DNA of 28,956 nt from a virus, in IMG/VR virus record IMGVR_UViG_3300007346_000151, positions 1-28,956 of that record, one strand, 5' to 3'. A program made the translations under genes and the position numbers. Positions 11,798 through 19,641 of this stretch are shown piece after piece. Below the pieces are notes generated by a model, which was not told the origin of the DNA, ran no database searches, and was given only the letters and a program-made list of their open reading frames with translations. Position 1 is the first letter of the stretch. Each line of letters begins with the position of its first letter.

Positions 11798-12076
11798 ATG
11801 AATAAACTGAAACACCGCCGATTGCTGGTACGCAATTCCCTGACTGAACTGGAAGCAGGATACCTTCAGATGAAGTCCGTGGGCTTCGAGGTCGACCCTG
11901 ATTACAAGGTACAAACATCAGTGCAGCAGGCGCTCATGGATATCCACAACGAGTCAAAGCAAGTAATATGCGGAATCATGATTGAGCTGCCACAGGGCAT
12001 AGAGGTCGCATTCGATGAAAACGGAAAACCCTTCCTCCGGGAAATACCCCCCAGTGAATCCAGCGAACAGGCATAA
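11798..12076 (+). CDS. Hypothetical protein (92 aa)
   Basis: The start is the ATG at 11798-11800 behind CACAAGGAAACCGAA, a site resembling those of the early genes; the frame is open from 11735 but that part overlaps the inverted repeat. The product begins MNKLKHRRLLVRNSLTELEA. It is basic at the start, then GYLQMKSVGFEVDPDYKVQT and an acidic C-terminus with AFDENGKPFLREIPP. The mixed alpha/beta pattern is coherent, but no family is recognised. It is separated from the recombination operon by a terminator and so may have its own regulation. Confidence 0.66.
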   Translation: MNKLKHRRLLVRNSLTELEAGYLQMKSVGFEVDPDYKVQTSVQQALMDIHNESKQVICGIMIELPQGIEVAFDENGKPFLREIPPSESSEQA

Positions 12077-12194
12077 AATCTTCGCGCCTTATACGGAGCA
12101 GCAGATCGAGGACGCCAAGGCCAAGCTGGCGTTTCGTGATAAGGATCGACGCAGGATTAAGGTGATAAAAGGTCCGGCCAGAAAAGGAGAGTAA
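12015..12194 (+). CDS. Small basic protein overlapping the upstream gene (59 aa)
   Basis: The ATG at 12015-12017 lies inside the previous gene in another frame, with GAGGT eight bases upstream. The product begins MKTENPSSGKYPPVNPANRH, then KIFAPYTEQQIEDAKAKLAF, then RDKDRRRIKVIKGPARKGE. The middle is a clear amphipathic helix and the end is strongly basic. A shorter version could start at GTG 12054. The gene ends inside the hairpin that terminates the opposing late transcript. No family recognised; the outside-overlap portion looks like real protein sequence. Confidence 0.5.
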   Translation: MKTENPSSGKYPPVNPANRHKIFAPYTEQQIEDAKAKLAFRDKDRRRIKVIKGPARKGE

Positions 12195-12241
12195 ACTGGC
12201 CGGACCCGGTCACCCGTAAAGGAAGGGGGGGCAATTACGGG
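12167..12241 (-). terminator. Terminator hairpins at the convergent junction
   Basis: GGTCCGGCCA (12171-12180) and TGGCCGGACC (12197-12206) form a perfect 10-bp stem with a 16-base loop. Read leftward it is followed by TTTT (AAAA at 12167-12170), so it should stop late transcripts. CCCGTAA (12213-12219) and TTACGGG (12235-12241) form a second 7-bp stem that includes the stop codon of the lipoprotein gene. Confidence 0.72.
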
Positions 12242-12477
12242 CAACCTTCTAACTGCGGGAACAGGATGCACAAAGCCATCATGGTCTGTGCCTGATCCGC
12301 CCCTGTCGACGACCCAACGGAGCCGACAAATTCTTCCGTCTGCAAGTCCACCTTCTCGATATCCTTCCAGAGTGTGAAGCTCGACATATCAAACGTGCCA
12401 TCAGAGTTCTGCTTTACAGACACACGAGCGCACCCGGTCATCAGCAACAGAATCAGAATCGCGATTATCTTTTTCAT
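12235..12477 (-). CDS. Late lipoprotein, lysis-cassette member (80 aa)
   Basis: The start chosen is the ATG at 12475-12477, six bases behind GGAA; an ATG two codons upstream is too close to the GAGG. The product begins MKKIIAILILLLMTGCARVS: lysines, a hydrophobic stretch, then lipobox MTGC, so Cys16 should be lipidated. The mature domain is about 64 residues with TFTLW-type polar sequence (MSSFTLWKDIEKVDLQTEE) and a C-terminal pair of Cys (LCILFPQLEGC). It is last in the late operon next to DUF1353 and M15 genes, the place of an outer-membrane spanin, but it lacks the Pro-rich look of Rz1. Role uncertain. Confidence 0.72.
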   Translation of the reverse strand: MKKIIAILILLLMTGCARVSVKQNSDGTFDMSSFTLWKDIEKVDLQTEEFVGSVGSSTGADQAQTMMALCILFPQLEGCP

Positions 12478-12854
12478 TTCCATTTCCTCATCAGTCTCAT
12501 GCGATACGTGTTCGCCCGTACGGCGCTGAACATCGAAGCTCGACGCCACCTCTTTACACCCTCCACGCCCATCGCCTCAAGGAATACGTGGTCAGCCATG
12601 ACCCGCTCCTTGTATGACTCCGCTGTCCGGCACAGATAGTCATGGAACACCGCGCTGTACCGGGCATGCCGCATGGGGTCGAACAACCAGCGCGGCACCC
12701 AGTTCGGGATAGATGCAAAATCAGTCTCGAAATTGGGCGGCACGACGATGCGACCGAACTTCTCTGAATCGTAGATCGCTTCCGAATCTGTTACGAAATG
12801 CCCCTGTCTGCCAATGGTGAACTTTGGTATCTGAACGAAAGTCCCTTTACTCAT
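12474..12854 (-). CDS. DUF1353 family phage protein
   Basis: 126 residues from the ATG at 12852-12854, which overlaps the M15 gene's stop. The product begins MSKGTFVQIPKFTIGRQGHF. The family signature is visible in PNFETDFASIP (about 40-50), DPMRHARYSAVFHDYLC (about 59-75) and a VMADHVFLEAM helix. DUF1353 proteins are small, found in lysis or late regions of many tailed phages; their activity is unknown, although the conserved His-Asp near Cys suggests an enzyme or metal site. Assignment is recalled and quite firm. Confidence 0.82.
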   Translation of the reverse strand: MSKGTFVQIPKFTIGRQGHFVTDSEAIYDSEKFGRIVVPPNFETDFASIPNWVPRWLFDPMRHARYSAVFHDYLCRTAESYKERVMADHVFLEAMGVEGVKRWRRASMFSAVRANTYRMRLMRKWK

Positions 12855-13162
12855 GCTCCATGCTCCGGATCGTACTCAATGTGAATGTGATCAACCTCAT
12901 CGAAGACTTCATAGTCCTCGTTCAACACGCCACGAATCTTTCGACACATGGCGTCCACGTCTTCAATATCCCAAACCCTCAAATCTATAGCCAATCCCTT
13001 GTAGTGGTGAGAGTGCTTGCTGTGACCGGGGTTCCTCGCTGACGTAAGCACCAGCGACAACCCTTCTCGCTCAAACAGCTTCGCAACCTTGTCGATGCAA
13101 TCCAGCATCTCCTCTTTCAGTCCTGAGAGATACACGCCCTTCTTAAAGAACACCTGCCTCAT
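12851..13162 (-). CDS. M15 zinc peptidase, probable endolysin (103 aa)
   Basis: The product begins MRQVFFKKGVYLSGLKEEML. The M15/VanY-like metal site is visible: LTSARNPGHSKHSHHYKGLAIDLR, where a His at about 53 and Asp60 form the HxxxxxxD motif, and DHIHIE at about 91-96 supplies the second His pair. Such enzymes cut D-Ala or L-Ala-D-Glu bonds of peptidoglycan and serve as phage endolysins. At 103 residues it is a bare catalytic domain, shorter than most characterised M15 endolysins, with no cell-wall-binding domain. No signal peptide is seen, so the membrane protein upstream may let it out. It overlaps both neighbours. Confidence 0.8.
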   Translation of the reverse strand: MRQVFFKKGVYLSGLKEEMLDCIDKVAKLFEREGLSLVLTSARNPGHSKHSHHYKGLAIDLRVWDIEDVDAMCRKIRGVLNEDYEVFDEVDHIHIEYDPEHGA

Positions 13163-13610
13163 GTAGTTTCTCCACCCTCTCCGCTTGCCTGTCTAATTCT
13201 TTTTCTATCCAGCGTTGTGCTTCTCTTGCTACCTCTACGTCCGCATGTTGGTCTGTTACATTGTCGGCAAGCATCGTCAGAACACCGTCTGTTGCCGTCC
13301 TGTATCGGAGATCAGCTTCGTTCATCCGGGTCAGTTCGTCCTTGATCGGTGAGATCGTCAAGGTGATAAACGTGGCTAGAACACCAATAGCGGATACCGC
13401 GATAGCCAGCCCAGCCGCTATAATTGGTCCCTGTGGCTTGTTAATCCGCGAGAACATCCCTCTTTGGTTTTCAACCAATGTCCTCACGTCCGCGCTTAGC
13501 GAGTGGACGATCTTTGTCAGATCACCAATCTGAGAACGCTGTGCTTCTTGTTCCTTCTCGTAATGTTCTGTCCATTCTCTGAAGGACATTCGTTCTTCTG
13601 GCTGTGTCAT
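13143..13610 (-). CDS. Membrane-anchored coiled-coil protein, possible holin or spanin
   Basis: 155 residues; the ATG at 13608-13610 overlaps the stop of the repeat protein (ATGA). The N-terminal 50 residues are charged and helical (EHYEKEQEAQRSQIGDLTKI), ending with VENQRGMFSRINKP. Then one hydrophobic segment, about 61-88, GPIIAAGLAIAVSAIGVLAT and onward, and a long charged helix to the C-terminus (REAQRWIEKELDRQAERVEK). This is a common phage family of unknown function with the same 'LVENQRGMFSRINKP' segment. Next to the M15 peptidase it could be a holin or the inner-membrane part of a spanin. Neither is proven. Confidence 0.68.
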   Translation of the reverse strand: MTQPEERMSFREWTEHYEKEQEAQRSQIGDLTKIVHSLSADVRTLVENQRGMFSRINKPQGPIIAAGLAIAVSAIGVLATFITLTISPIKDELTRMNEADLRYRTATDGVLTMLADNVTDQHADVEVAREAQRWIEKELDRQAERVEKLHEAGVL

Positions 13611-15685
13611 GTAACTATATACACCCTTCTGCTCGATGGAGCATTATACGAAAATGCTGCCTCTCCTGCGGCCACATTGTATGTCGCCGTTTGAGCAGTC
13701 ATCTGGAGGAGGCGCTCTAGATCAGCGGAGACTCCATTGACGTTATACGCCGCAGTCTCCGCCCCCATTGAAATATCGCGCTGGAAAGCAACCGTGCCGC
13801 CCGTGACGCTGAACGCCGCTGGCAGCATGGGCAAGTTCGAGGTCGCAGGGAAGCTGGCTGTTCCGGGCGCTACGACAGTATCATTCGTCTCAGCAGGCAA
13901 GCGCCTCTGGGCAAGCAACAGTGGCCGCTGCCACGGCTCCAAGATATAGACGACAAACTGAGTTGTGACCGCCGGAAGCGTATACGTGCGAACGATGGTC
14001 GTATCGACGGAGTCGACGGTGTATGTCGTCGTGTCGACGGCCAGCCTGCTGTCCTTGCTGAAGGCAACCGTACCGGCAGCGACCGTGAAGTTGGCGGTGG
14101 CGGCTGGCATGGCCGCGTCATTGCCGAAGGAGGCATCAACACCTGTAACCGCATACGTCTGGGGATCAGCGTCCAGCTGGAGCTGACGGTTCAGGGCGTT
14201 GGCTACCCCTGTAACAGAATACGATGCGCTGTCAGCTGGCAGTGTGTACAGGCGGTCGAGGCTGTTGGCTACGCCGGAGACCGTGTACGTCTGGGTCGTG
14301 GCTGGCATCACCACGGACTTCTTCAGGGCAATGTCGACGCCAGTGACTTGGTACGTGGTCGTGTTGGCGGGGAATGCGCCTGTTACCTGAAGCCCGGTTT
14401 CGCCCCCGGTAACACCATACGTCTGGACCTGAGCCGGGAGACGGTATGTGTTCTTGAATGCGTTGTCGACGGAGCTGACGGCGTACGTCTGCGTGGCCGC
14501 ATCCATTTGGTAGCTGACGAGAAGGTCCGTGTCGACGGTGTTGACCGCATACGTCTGCGTGTCGGCACCCATCGTGACCTGTGTCGCGGCATGGAAATGG
14601 TAGCCATCTGCCGTGTGCTGGCCAGCCGTGTTCTCGTCGACTTTGAAGTGGTCAGCGTCCGCCGTCCACGGCGTGTATATCGACGGTGTTCCTCCACTGA
14701 CCGTGAACGTGGCCGCGTTGGCAGGCATGCTGTATGCCTTGTTGAGCGCATTCGCCACGCCAGAGACGGTGAACGCCGCCGTCTGGGCCGTCATCTCGAA
14801 GGTCGCGCTTACGAACTCATACGCGATATCGACGCCAGTAACCGCGTATGTCTGCGTCACCGCAGGCATCACGAACGTCTTGTTCAGCGCGTTGCCGACA
14901 CTCGCAACAGAATACGTTTGGGTTTCAGCTTCGAGGTGTCGGGCAACCTCAAACGCATTCGCCACGCCACTGACAGTGTACGCACCCGTCTCCGCCTGCA
15001 TGGTGTACGTCTTGCTGAACCCCGTGTCGACGGTGGTTACACTGTACGTTTGGGTCGAGGCATCGAGGTGATAGTCGATGCTGAAGGCATTGGCCACACC
15101 ACTGACGGCATACGTCTGGGTGGTGGCGTCCATGCTGTAGTTGGTCAGCTCTTGGACGGTAACCTGCGGATAATCTGCCGTCGCATCATTATCCGGGGCG
15201 GCATTATTAAGGGTGCAGCGGAACTGGATCGTATCTCCGTTGTCGACGCCCGTGCTTGAAATCTGGAGACAGCATTCAACTTCGGAGTAATCGGTCGTGC
15301 CAGCAATAATTTCGGCGCTGGTAAGTGCCTCGCCATCCTCCGTCATGCAAGAGCCGCCGTCGAACGTACCTGTACCCAGCTGCTGGGTGGTATTGGCTCC
15401 TTCAACGAAGTTGCTAGACGCGCTGGCTATTACGACAGAGCCAACCTGTGTAATATTTGTCCACGTATTCGTTCCTTCTACATGGCGGTATTGGAAATGA
15501 GCGTCGAAGTTCTTGAGTGAACCACCAGCCGTTTCTTGCAGCCGGAAGCGCAACCGGAAGTTCTCATCAACAGGTTGTGTCCAGTCGACGTTAGCTGCTG
15601 CTTTCCATGTTGCTGCTATTTCTGATCCGTTGTCGTTGCGACCCCTGAAGGCAATCAGGTTGACAACTGGGGTTGTCATACCCAT
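13607..15685 (-). CDS. Virion protein with about twenty 22-residue repeats (692 aa)
   Basis: The product begins MGMTTPVVNLIAFRGRNDNG. Residues 1-182 look like one beta-rich domain with conserved Trp/Arg (VDWTQPVDENFRLRFRLQ). From about 183 to 682 it consists of repeats of some 22 residues of the form 'YxMxAxTQTYAVSGVANAFxx', for example YSMDATTQTYAVSGVANAF and YTLPADSASYSVTGVANAL. Two insertions interrupt the array: about 30 residues with TPWTADADHFKVDENTAGQH, and one with ILEPWQRPLLLAQRR. The C-terminus ends SRRVYIVT. Similar repeats occur in late genes of other phages and gene-transfer agents. The alternating pattern suggests an elongated beta structure: a fibre, tail or capsid surface protein. 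It sits after the tail-fibre genes and before lysis. Confidence 0.75.
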   Translation of the reverse strand: MGMTTPVVNLIAFRGRNDNGSEIAATWKAAANVDWTQPVDENFRLRFRLQETAGGSLKNFDAHFQYRHVEGTNTWTNITQVGSVVIASASSNFVEGANTTQQLGTGTFDGGSCMTEDGEALTSAEIIAGTTDYSEVECCLQISSTGVDNGDTIQFRCTLNNAAPDNDATADYPQVTVQELTNYSMDATTQTYAVSGVANAFSIDYHLDASTQTYSVTTVDTGFSKTYTMQAETGAYTVSGVANAFEVARHLEAETQTYSVASVGNALNKTFVMPAVTQTYAVTGVDIAYEFVSATFEMTAQTAAFTVSGVANALNKAYSMPANAATFTVSGGTPSIYTPWTADADHFKVDENTAGQHTADGYHFHAATQVTMGADTQTYAVNTVDTDLLVSYQMDAATQTYAVSSVDNAFKNTYRLPAQVQTYGVTGGETGLQVTGAFPANTTTYQVTGVDIALKKSVVMPATTQTYTVSGVANSLDRLYTLPADSASYSVTGVANALNRQLQLDADPQTYAVTGVDASFGNDAAMPAATANFTVAAGTVAFSKDSRLAVDTTTYTVDSVDTTIVRTYTLPAVTTQFVVYILEPWQRPLLLAQRRLPAETNDTVVAPGTASFPATSNLPMLPAAFSVTGGTVAFQRDISMGAETAAYNVNGVSADLERLLQMTAQTATYNVAAGEAAFSYNAPSSRRVYIVT
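13640..15139 (-). repeat. Degenerate 66-bp tandem repeat array inside a virion gene
   Basis: Roughly twenty units of about 66 bases encode the 22-residue protein repeats. On the plus strand the unit shows as recurring words such as GCATACGTCTG and GTGTACGTC..CGTC. Units differ considerably at base level, with two longer insertions, so it is an old array, not a fresh duplication. Confidence 0.8.
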
Positions 15686-15691
15686 GGCGCG

Positions 15692-16054
15692 TTACCCCAC
15701 AACCTGCTGCGGACGCTCTCTCTTGCAGCGTCCGGACTTGGGTGGAAAATCAGGATCGGTGGTGGCCTTCTGGATAATATCAGCGAAGGCTTTGGTGCGT
15801 ACGGTACGGCCCATCTTCCACGCGGTGAAAGGAAGATTGTGGACCAGCTTGTCTACCATGCCCCACTGGTCACAGCCGTACCACTCGCCTGCCACGGTTT
15901 CGTAGCAGTAGAAATCAAATCCATTAATGACGAGCCGTCCTTGGCTTTCGTCGAGAGTGCAGATGGCGACAACACCAAACGACGGCGCATCCTCCGGCTC
16001 TCCTTGCGAAGAGTCGAAGGCGCTTCCGTCATCGTAGTATATGCGCCACAGCAT
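15692..16054 (-). CDS. Hypothetical late protein (120 aa)
   Basis: The product begins MLWRIYYDDGSAFDSSQGEP. It continues with SFGVVAICTLDESQGR, a DFYCYETVAGEWYGCDQWGM segment with a short loop rich in Trp/Gly, and an end FADIIQKATTDPDFPPKSGR. This 'WRIYYxDGSxFxxxxG...P...GV..I' layout recurs in phage late regions next to fibre genes, always without known function. Beta-rich and acidic; no signal peptide. It lies four bases from the upstream gene, within the late unit. Confidence 0.72.
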   Translation of the reverse strand: MLWRIYYDDGSAFDSSQGEPEDAPSFGVVAICTLDESQGRLVINGFDFYCYETVAGEWYGCDQWGMVDKLVHNLPFTAWKMGRTVRTKAFADIIQKATTDPDFPPKSGRCKRERPQQVVG

Positions 16055-16057
16055 GGG

Positions 16058-16276
16058 TCACTTCTTCTTCCGGGCGACCTTTTTCTTTTTGGCAACCCGC
16101 TGCTGGGGAGCGGCTGGCGTGGTTTCCGGCTTGAACAACTCCTCCGCTGCTGCTGCATCTATCAGGTCGCACAGCTTGAGGCTCATGTGCGCCTTGTTTC
16201 GTGACATTTGAGTCGTGTTGATGGAAATGTTCTCCACACACTCCAGCAAATACATCAGTTCGTCTTTGGTAAACAT
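16058..16276 (-). CDS. Small protein with lysine-rich tail (72 aa)
   Basis: The start is the ATG at 16274-16276 behind AAAGGAGACTGAT; the frame is open 12 codons further without a site. The product begins MFTKDELMYLLECVENISIN, a helical part of about 50 residues, then a Pro/Ala linker and a VAKKKKVARKKK tail. The basic tail resembles histone-like or nucleic-acid-contacting ends. No family recognised. Confidence 0.7.
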   Translation of the reverse strand: MFTKDELMYLLECVENISINTTQMSRNKAHMSLKLCDLIDAAAAEELFKPETTPAAPQQRVAKKKKVARKKK

Positions 16277-16287
16277 ATCAGTCTCCT

Positions 16288-16695
16288 TTATAAATGAAGG
16301 CTCTTCAGCCACGTAATGAGATCGTCGGTGATCTCAAGTCTTGTGCGGCCATTCGCAGATTGTCCAATAGCCGCGTTGATATCTTCCTGATCCATGCCTT
16401 GTTGTCCAAGGTATGCACGGAGCTGCCCAAACTCTTGCGCTCCGGGCGAAGCATCTTGCTCGTCTCCTTCCCACAGGACGTAATACTCAGCGTCCGCATC
16501 TATCTGTGCCAGTACCGTGTCTTCAACCTTGACGTTGATGACGAAGATGTTCGGCTGGGGTGGAAGTGCGCCAGAAGGTTGCCCGGTCTTGTCCGTGAAA
16601 CCGAATCGGTAATTATCCATGAGTCTGGGTCGATTCGGATCATCTTCAGTCCCATCCCCTGTCCACGGTGTAATGATATCAGCAAAAACAATCAT
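16288..16695 (-). CDS. Hypothetical late protein (135 aa)
   Basis: The ATG at 16693-16695 overlaps the stop of the upstream gene. The product begins MIVFADIITPWTGDGTEDDP, followed by RPRLMDNYRFGFTDKTGQPS, a beta segment NIFVINVKVEDTVLAQIDAD, and a helical end with LRAYLGQQGMDQEDINAAIG. The 'NRPxLxDxY' start is typical of short accessory virion proteins in tailed phages. It looks two-part (beta then helical). No named family. Confidence 0.7.
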   Translation of the reverse strand: MIVFADIITPWTGDGTEDDPNRPRLMDNYRFGFTDKTGQPSGALPPQPNIFVINVKVEDTVLAQIDADAEYYVLWEGDEQDASPGAQEFGQLRAYLGQQGMDQEDINAAIGQSANGRTRLEITDDLITWLKSLHL

Positions 16696-17381
16696 GCCGG
16701 GAAGCTCGTTATGTTGCGGTTCGATACCCTGAAATCTTCAAGCTGTCTGCCAGAGTATTCGGGATTAATCCCCGTCGCTGTCTTGTTGAACCTCGAAGCC
16801 ACGGTATAGCTGCACTCAGCTTTCTTCGTGAGCGTGTCGTCGTACCATGCGGTTGCAATCGTGTCTCCACTGGTGGAGGCAACAATCCAGTTGAAGGTGG
16901 TGAGGTCAGCTACCAGAAACGGATCAGTGGCTCGAATTGTAAGCCCTCCATTGTCCTCATAAATGTACAACGTCATGTTCGTGGCGTTGTCGTATTTTCC
17001 ATAGCACTGCCAGTTTGCCGTCGTGCTGGTGTAGTTCAGAATAATCTTCTGTCTGTTTGCCGTGGAGGAAGGCGCTGGCGTAGCTTGATACGCTGCAAAA
17101 ACGTCGGCAACACCGGGATCAATGGTCGGATCGCCCTCGCTGGTTCCTGTCAGTCTGTTGTTGATGATCTGCGGCGAGGCAGTTGTGGTCCACCCGCCGC
17201 TTGTGAAGTCATGGTCTGGCGTGTGGTTCTGGAGCTGAGTCAGGTTCGTATCGTTGAAGCGGTCCACAAAGTGGCACCACGCCGTCTTTGCGATTGTTGC
17301 GGGTGCCACGAAGGCGTCAACATCCATCACCGAAGCAATGTTGTTGATGTCGACGCCTGCGAGTTTATGCAATCCCGGCAT
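16692..17381 (-). CDS. Putative virion-associated jelly-roll-like protein (229 aa)
   Basis: The ATG at 17379-17381 shares one base with the stop of the large fibre gene. The product begins MPGLHKLAGVDINNIASVMD, then FVDRFNDTNLTQLQNHTPDH and SGGWTTTASPQIINNRLTGT. The pattern 'DxFNDxNxxxLxxHTPD.G..W' followed by short beta strands (QKIILNYTS, MTLYIYEDN, FNWIVAST, TIATAWYDD) resembles concanavalin-like lectin folds seen in phage appendage proteins. Therefore a sugar-binding or fibre-tip role is likely, by pattern only. The C-terminus FRVSNRNITSFPA fits such folds. Confidence 0.62.
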   Translation of the reverse strand: MPGLHKLAGVDINNIASVMDVDAFVAPATIAKTAWCHFVDRFNDTNLTQLQNHTPDHDFTSGGWTTTASPQIINNRLTGTSEGDPTIDPGVADVFAAYQATPAPSSTANRQKIILNYTSTTANWQCYGKYDNATNMTLYIYEDNGGLTIRATDPFLVADLTTFNWIVASTSGDTIATAWYDDTLTKKAECSYTVASRFNKTATGINPEYSGRQLEDFRVSNRNITSFPA

Positions 17382-19174
17382 CAGACCAGTTCGATCAGCA
17401 TTGGTGTTGGCCGGAAATCAATACGGTCAGCGTGAGTGGCTACACCCACGACCTGTACCTGATCTCCAGTGCCACTGGGAGCGGTCTGCGTCATGCCACC
17501 CAGCGTGGTGCTGGCGTACACGAGGCCACCCACGGTCCATACCCACGTATCATCTCTGGCAAAACCCTGAATCAGCACAGAGCCAGTGCCGTTCGCGCCG
17601 ATGGTGGCTGCTGCCATGTACATCCCCGGCATGGTCGTGGCCGCATCAGCGTCTGCTTTCCACAGCTTGCCGTCTGATTTCATGTACAACAGGTCGCCAA
17701 AGACAACTGCCTCACCAACCTGCATGCTTGCAGTGAAACCAGATACGGAATGATCCGTGTCTGGCGTTGGATCAAGGTCGTTGTCGGCTGCGGAGATGGT
17801 CTGCCACGAAGGCAGTCCGCCAGATACCGACAGAACCTGATTGGCTGAGCCAATGCCCAGCAGGGCGGGAACACCGGACGCGCCGTAGTAAATAATCTGT
17901 CCGGCAGTCTGGTGCGTCAGCTCCGGCAGGCCAATCACGTTGTTGGCAATGGCCGTGGCGAACGACCCCGTTCCTGACCCGGTCACATCACCTGTCAGGG
18001 TTATCGTCTGATCACCCGTGTTGGTTCCCGACAGGTTACTGACGGCTATCCAGTCAGCAGCTGTGATGGTTGTTGTGCCAATGTTCTCAAGCTGGTTGAC
18101 TTCAGAGACTGTCAGCGCCTCGACGCCGTTGGTCAGATCAGTAATCTGACTGACCGTGTGGGTATGTGCCGTCGGCGCATCGCCCGTGAACATGAAGGTT
18201 CCATCAGACAGCGCGGTATTGAAGTTCGCCTTGGTATCGCTGATTCCATAACCCGACAGGGTGGTCGGCTTGCTGGTCAGGCTGGCAAAGGTATGTGTGT
18301 GAGACGTTGGAGCATCGCCCACGTACATGAAATTACCATCAGTTACTGCGGTATCAAACTGGGCCTTGGTTCCAGTGATTCCGACAATCGAGGTCTGGTC
18401 ACCCGTGTTGGTTCCGCTCAGGTTGCCGCCTGTGATATTCCCGGTCGTTGTAATGGCGTTACCTTGGAAGTTAAAGGTATCTGTGCCATTAAAAACAAGC
18501 TCAGTAATGCCACTGGTACGGAAGTACATCTGGTTGGCGTTGGTAGCATGTGACGGGCCATACAGATAGATGTTCGCTCCGTTGGCCCCTCCGTTACCGC
18601 CAGATATGGAAATGGATGCAGTGTTATCGCCAGATGATATCCCCAAACCAAAGTAATTAAGCGCCGTTACTGTTGATGTCGTGGACAGAGCCGAAGTGGC
18701 GCTCGTCCAGTCAATGTGTTCATTGGTCAGCGCAAGGTGGGTGTCGATCTGGCCATGGGTGTTGGTGCCGATATTGGACAGCTGAGTATGGTCGCTGGTG
18801 TTGATGTAATTGCCGGGATTGATATTGGTGGCACCCTGATCTTGGGTCCAGTCAATATGCTCGTTGGCAGAAACACCTTGGAGATTGTTATGAGCAACAA
18901 TCGCCTCAATCTCAGCAGCTGTTTGATCGGCGGCTGCACCGTCCTCGACGTTCAGAATGGAGCGGACCTGAGCGGCGGTGAGATGCTCAGGATTTCCCGC
19001 TCCCACAGAAGCACGGCCCAGAATACGGTTCTGGGCTACATCTAGAACAAGGTCAACTCCAGCCTTTAATGCAGTGCTGTTGTCGTTGGTCTTTCCGAAC
19101 GCTACATACGGAGTATCGCCCGTTCCATCACCGGGAACCGTGCCTCGATTGACGAGGCTCAGGGTAACAGCCAT
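17381..19174 (-). CDS. Tail fibre protein (597 aa)
   Basis: The start is the ATG at 19172-19174 behind GGAGGTGAGAC, one of the best ribosome sites of the late unit. The N-terminus MAVTLSLVNRGTVPGDGTGD is followed by LTAAQVRSILNVEDGAAADQ and two NEHIDWT repeats. The middle has a duplicated block: FxTAxxDGxFMxxGDAPTxHTHT appears twice (about 275-345), each with a His-Thr-His motif like those that hold iron in T4-type fibre needles. It ends in a small beta domain. Gly/Ser/Thr/Asn composition is typical of trimeric fibres that contact the host. No chaperone domain is seen at its end. Confidence 0.82.
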   Translation of the reverse strand: MAVTLSLVNRGTVPGDGTGDTPYVAFGKTNDNSTALKAGVDLVLDVAQNRILGRASVGAGNPEHLTAAQVRSILNVEDGAAADQTAAEIEAIVAHNNLQGVSANEHIDWTQDQGATNINPGNYINTSDHTQLSNIGTNTHGQIDTHLALTNEHIDWTSATSALSTTSTVTALNYFGLGISSGDNTASISISGGNGGANGANIYLYGPSHATNANQMYFRTSGITELVFNGTDTFNFQGNAITTTGNITGGNLSGTNTGDQTSIVGITGTKAQFDTAVTDGNFMYVGDAPTSHTHTFASLTSKPTTLSGYGISDTKANFNTALSDGTFMFTGDAPTAHTHTVSQITDLTNGVEALTVSEVNQLENIGTTTITAADWIAVSNLSGTNTGDQTITLTGDVTGSGTGSFATAIANNVIGLPELTHQTAGQIIYYGASGVPALLGIGSANQVLSVSGGLPSWQTISAADNDLDPTPDTDHSVSGFTASMQVGEAVVFGDLLYMKSDGKLWKADADAATTMPGMYMAAATIGANGTGSVLIQGFARDDTWVWTVGGLVYASTTLGGMTQTAPSGTGDQVQVVGVATHADRIDFRPTPMLIELV

Positions 19175-19185
19175 GTCTCACCTCC

Positions 19186-19638
19186 TTACGTGATGGTGAG
19201 GATATTGCCGTTGCCTGCGCCGTTGGCTCCAAAATCTATGGTCAGCGATTCGCCGTCGTTCAGCGTCAGTGCCGAACCGTAATCGTAGTAACCGATGAGC
19301 GGGTCAGCCTTCGCCACCGTGTCGAGGTTGAAAATCGACAGGAACTGGAAAGGCCCAACACTGCCGCCACTCGCCGTCAGAGTCTGGTCTGACGCTTCGA
19401 GGGCAAACGTACCCGTAGTATGGGCGCTGGCCGTGATCGTGATGTTCAACGAAGTCGGCTGTCCGCTCAAGTTGGTGTACGAGATCGGAGTCGGAAGGTC
19501 CGTCAGGACGGCATCAAGAGATACGCTGGGTTCGGTGCTTGTCAGAGAAAACCGCAGCTGATCGCCGCCGACACTCAAATCGTGTACGGCGTGAGCCAAG
19601 TCCTGCACGAAGATTTGGAATTTATTCAGGGTTGCCAT
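19186..19638 (-). CDS. Virion structural protein, beta-sandwich type (150 aa)
   Basis: The start is the ATG at 19636-19638, GAGG about 9 bases upstream. The product begins MATLNKFQIFVQDLAHAVHD, then LSVGGDQLRFSLTST, ISYTNLSGQPTSLNIT, FLSIFNLDTVAKADPLIGYY and a Gly-rich LNDGESLTIDFGANGAGNGN end. This 'MAxLNKYxxFVxDLAxxVHDL...LIxYYDYGSxxTLNxGExxTIDF' pattern is very common in phage late regions; it is a small beta-sandwich virion component of unsettled role. Placed between fibre genes. Confidence 0.78.
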   Translation of the reverse strand: MATLNKFQIFVQDLAHAVHDLSVGGDQLRFSLTSTEPSVSLDAVLTDLPTPISYTNLSGQPTSLNITITASAHTTGTFALEASDQTLTASGGSVGPFQFLSIFNLDTVAKADPLIGYYDYGSALTLNDGESLTIDFGANGAGNGNILTIT

Positions 19639-19641
19639 TCA

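Noticed and set aside
14348-15259. 303-residue rightward frame in the repeat region
   Set aside because: Its Arg/Val/Gly-rich repeats are the antisense image of the 22-residue repeat array.
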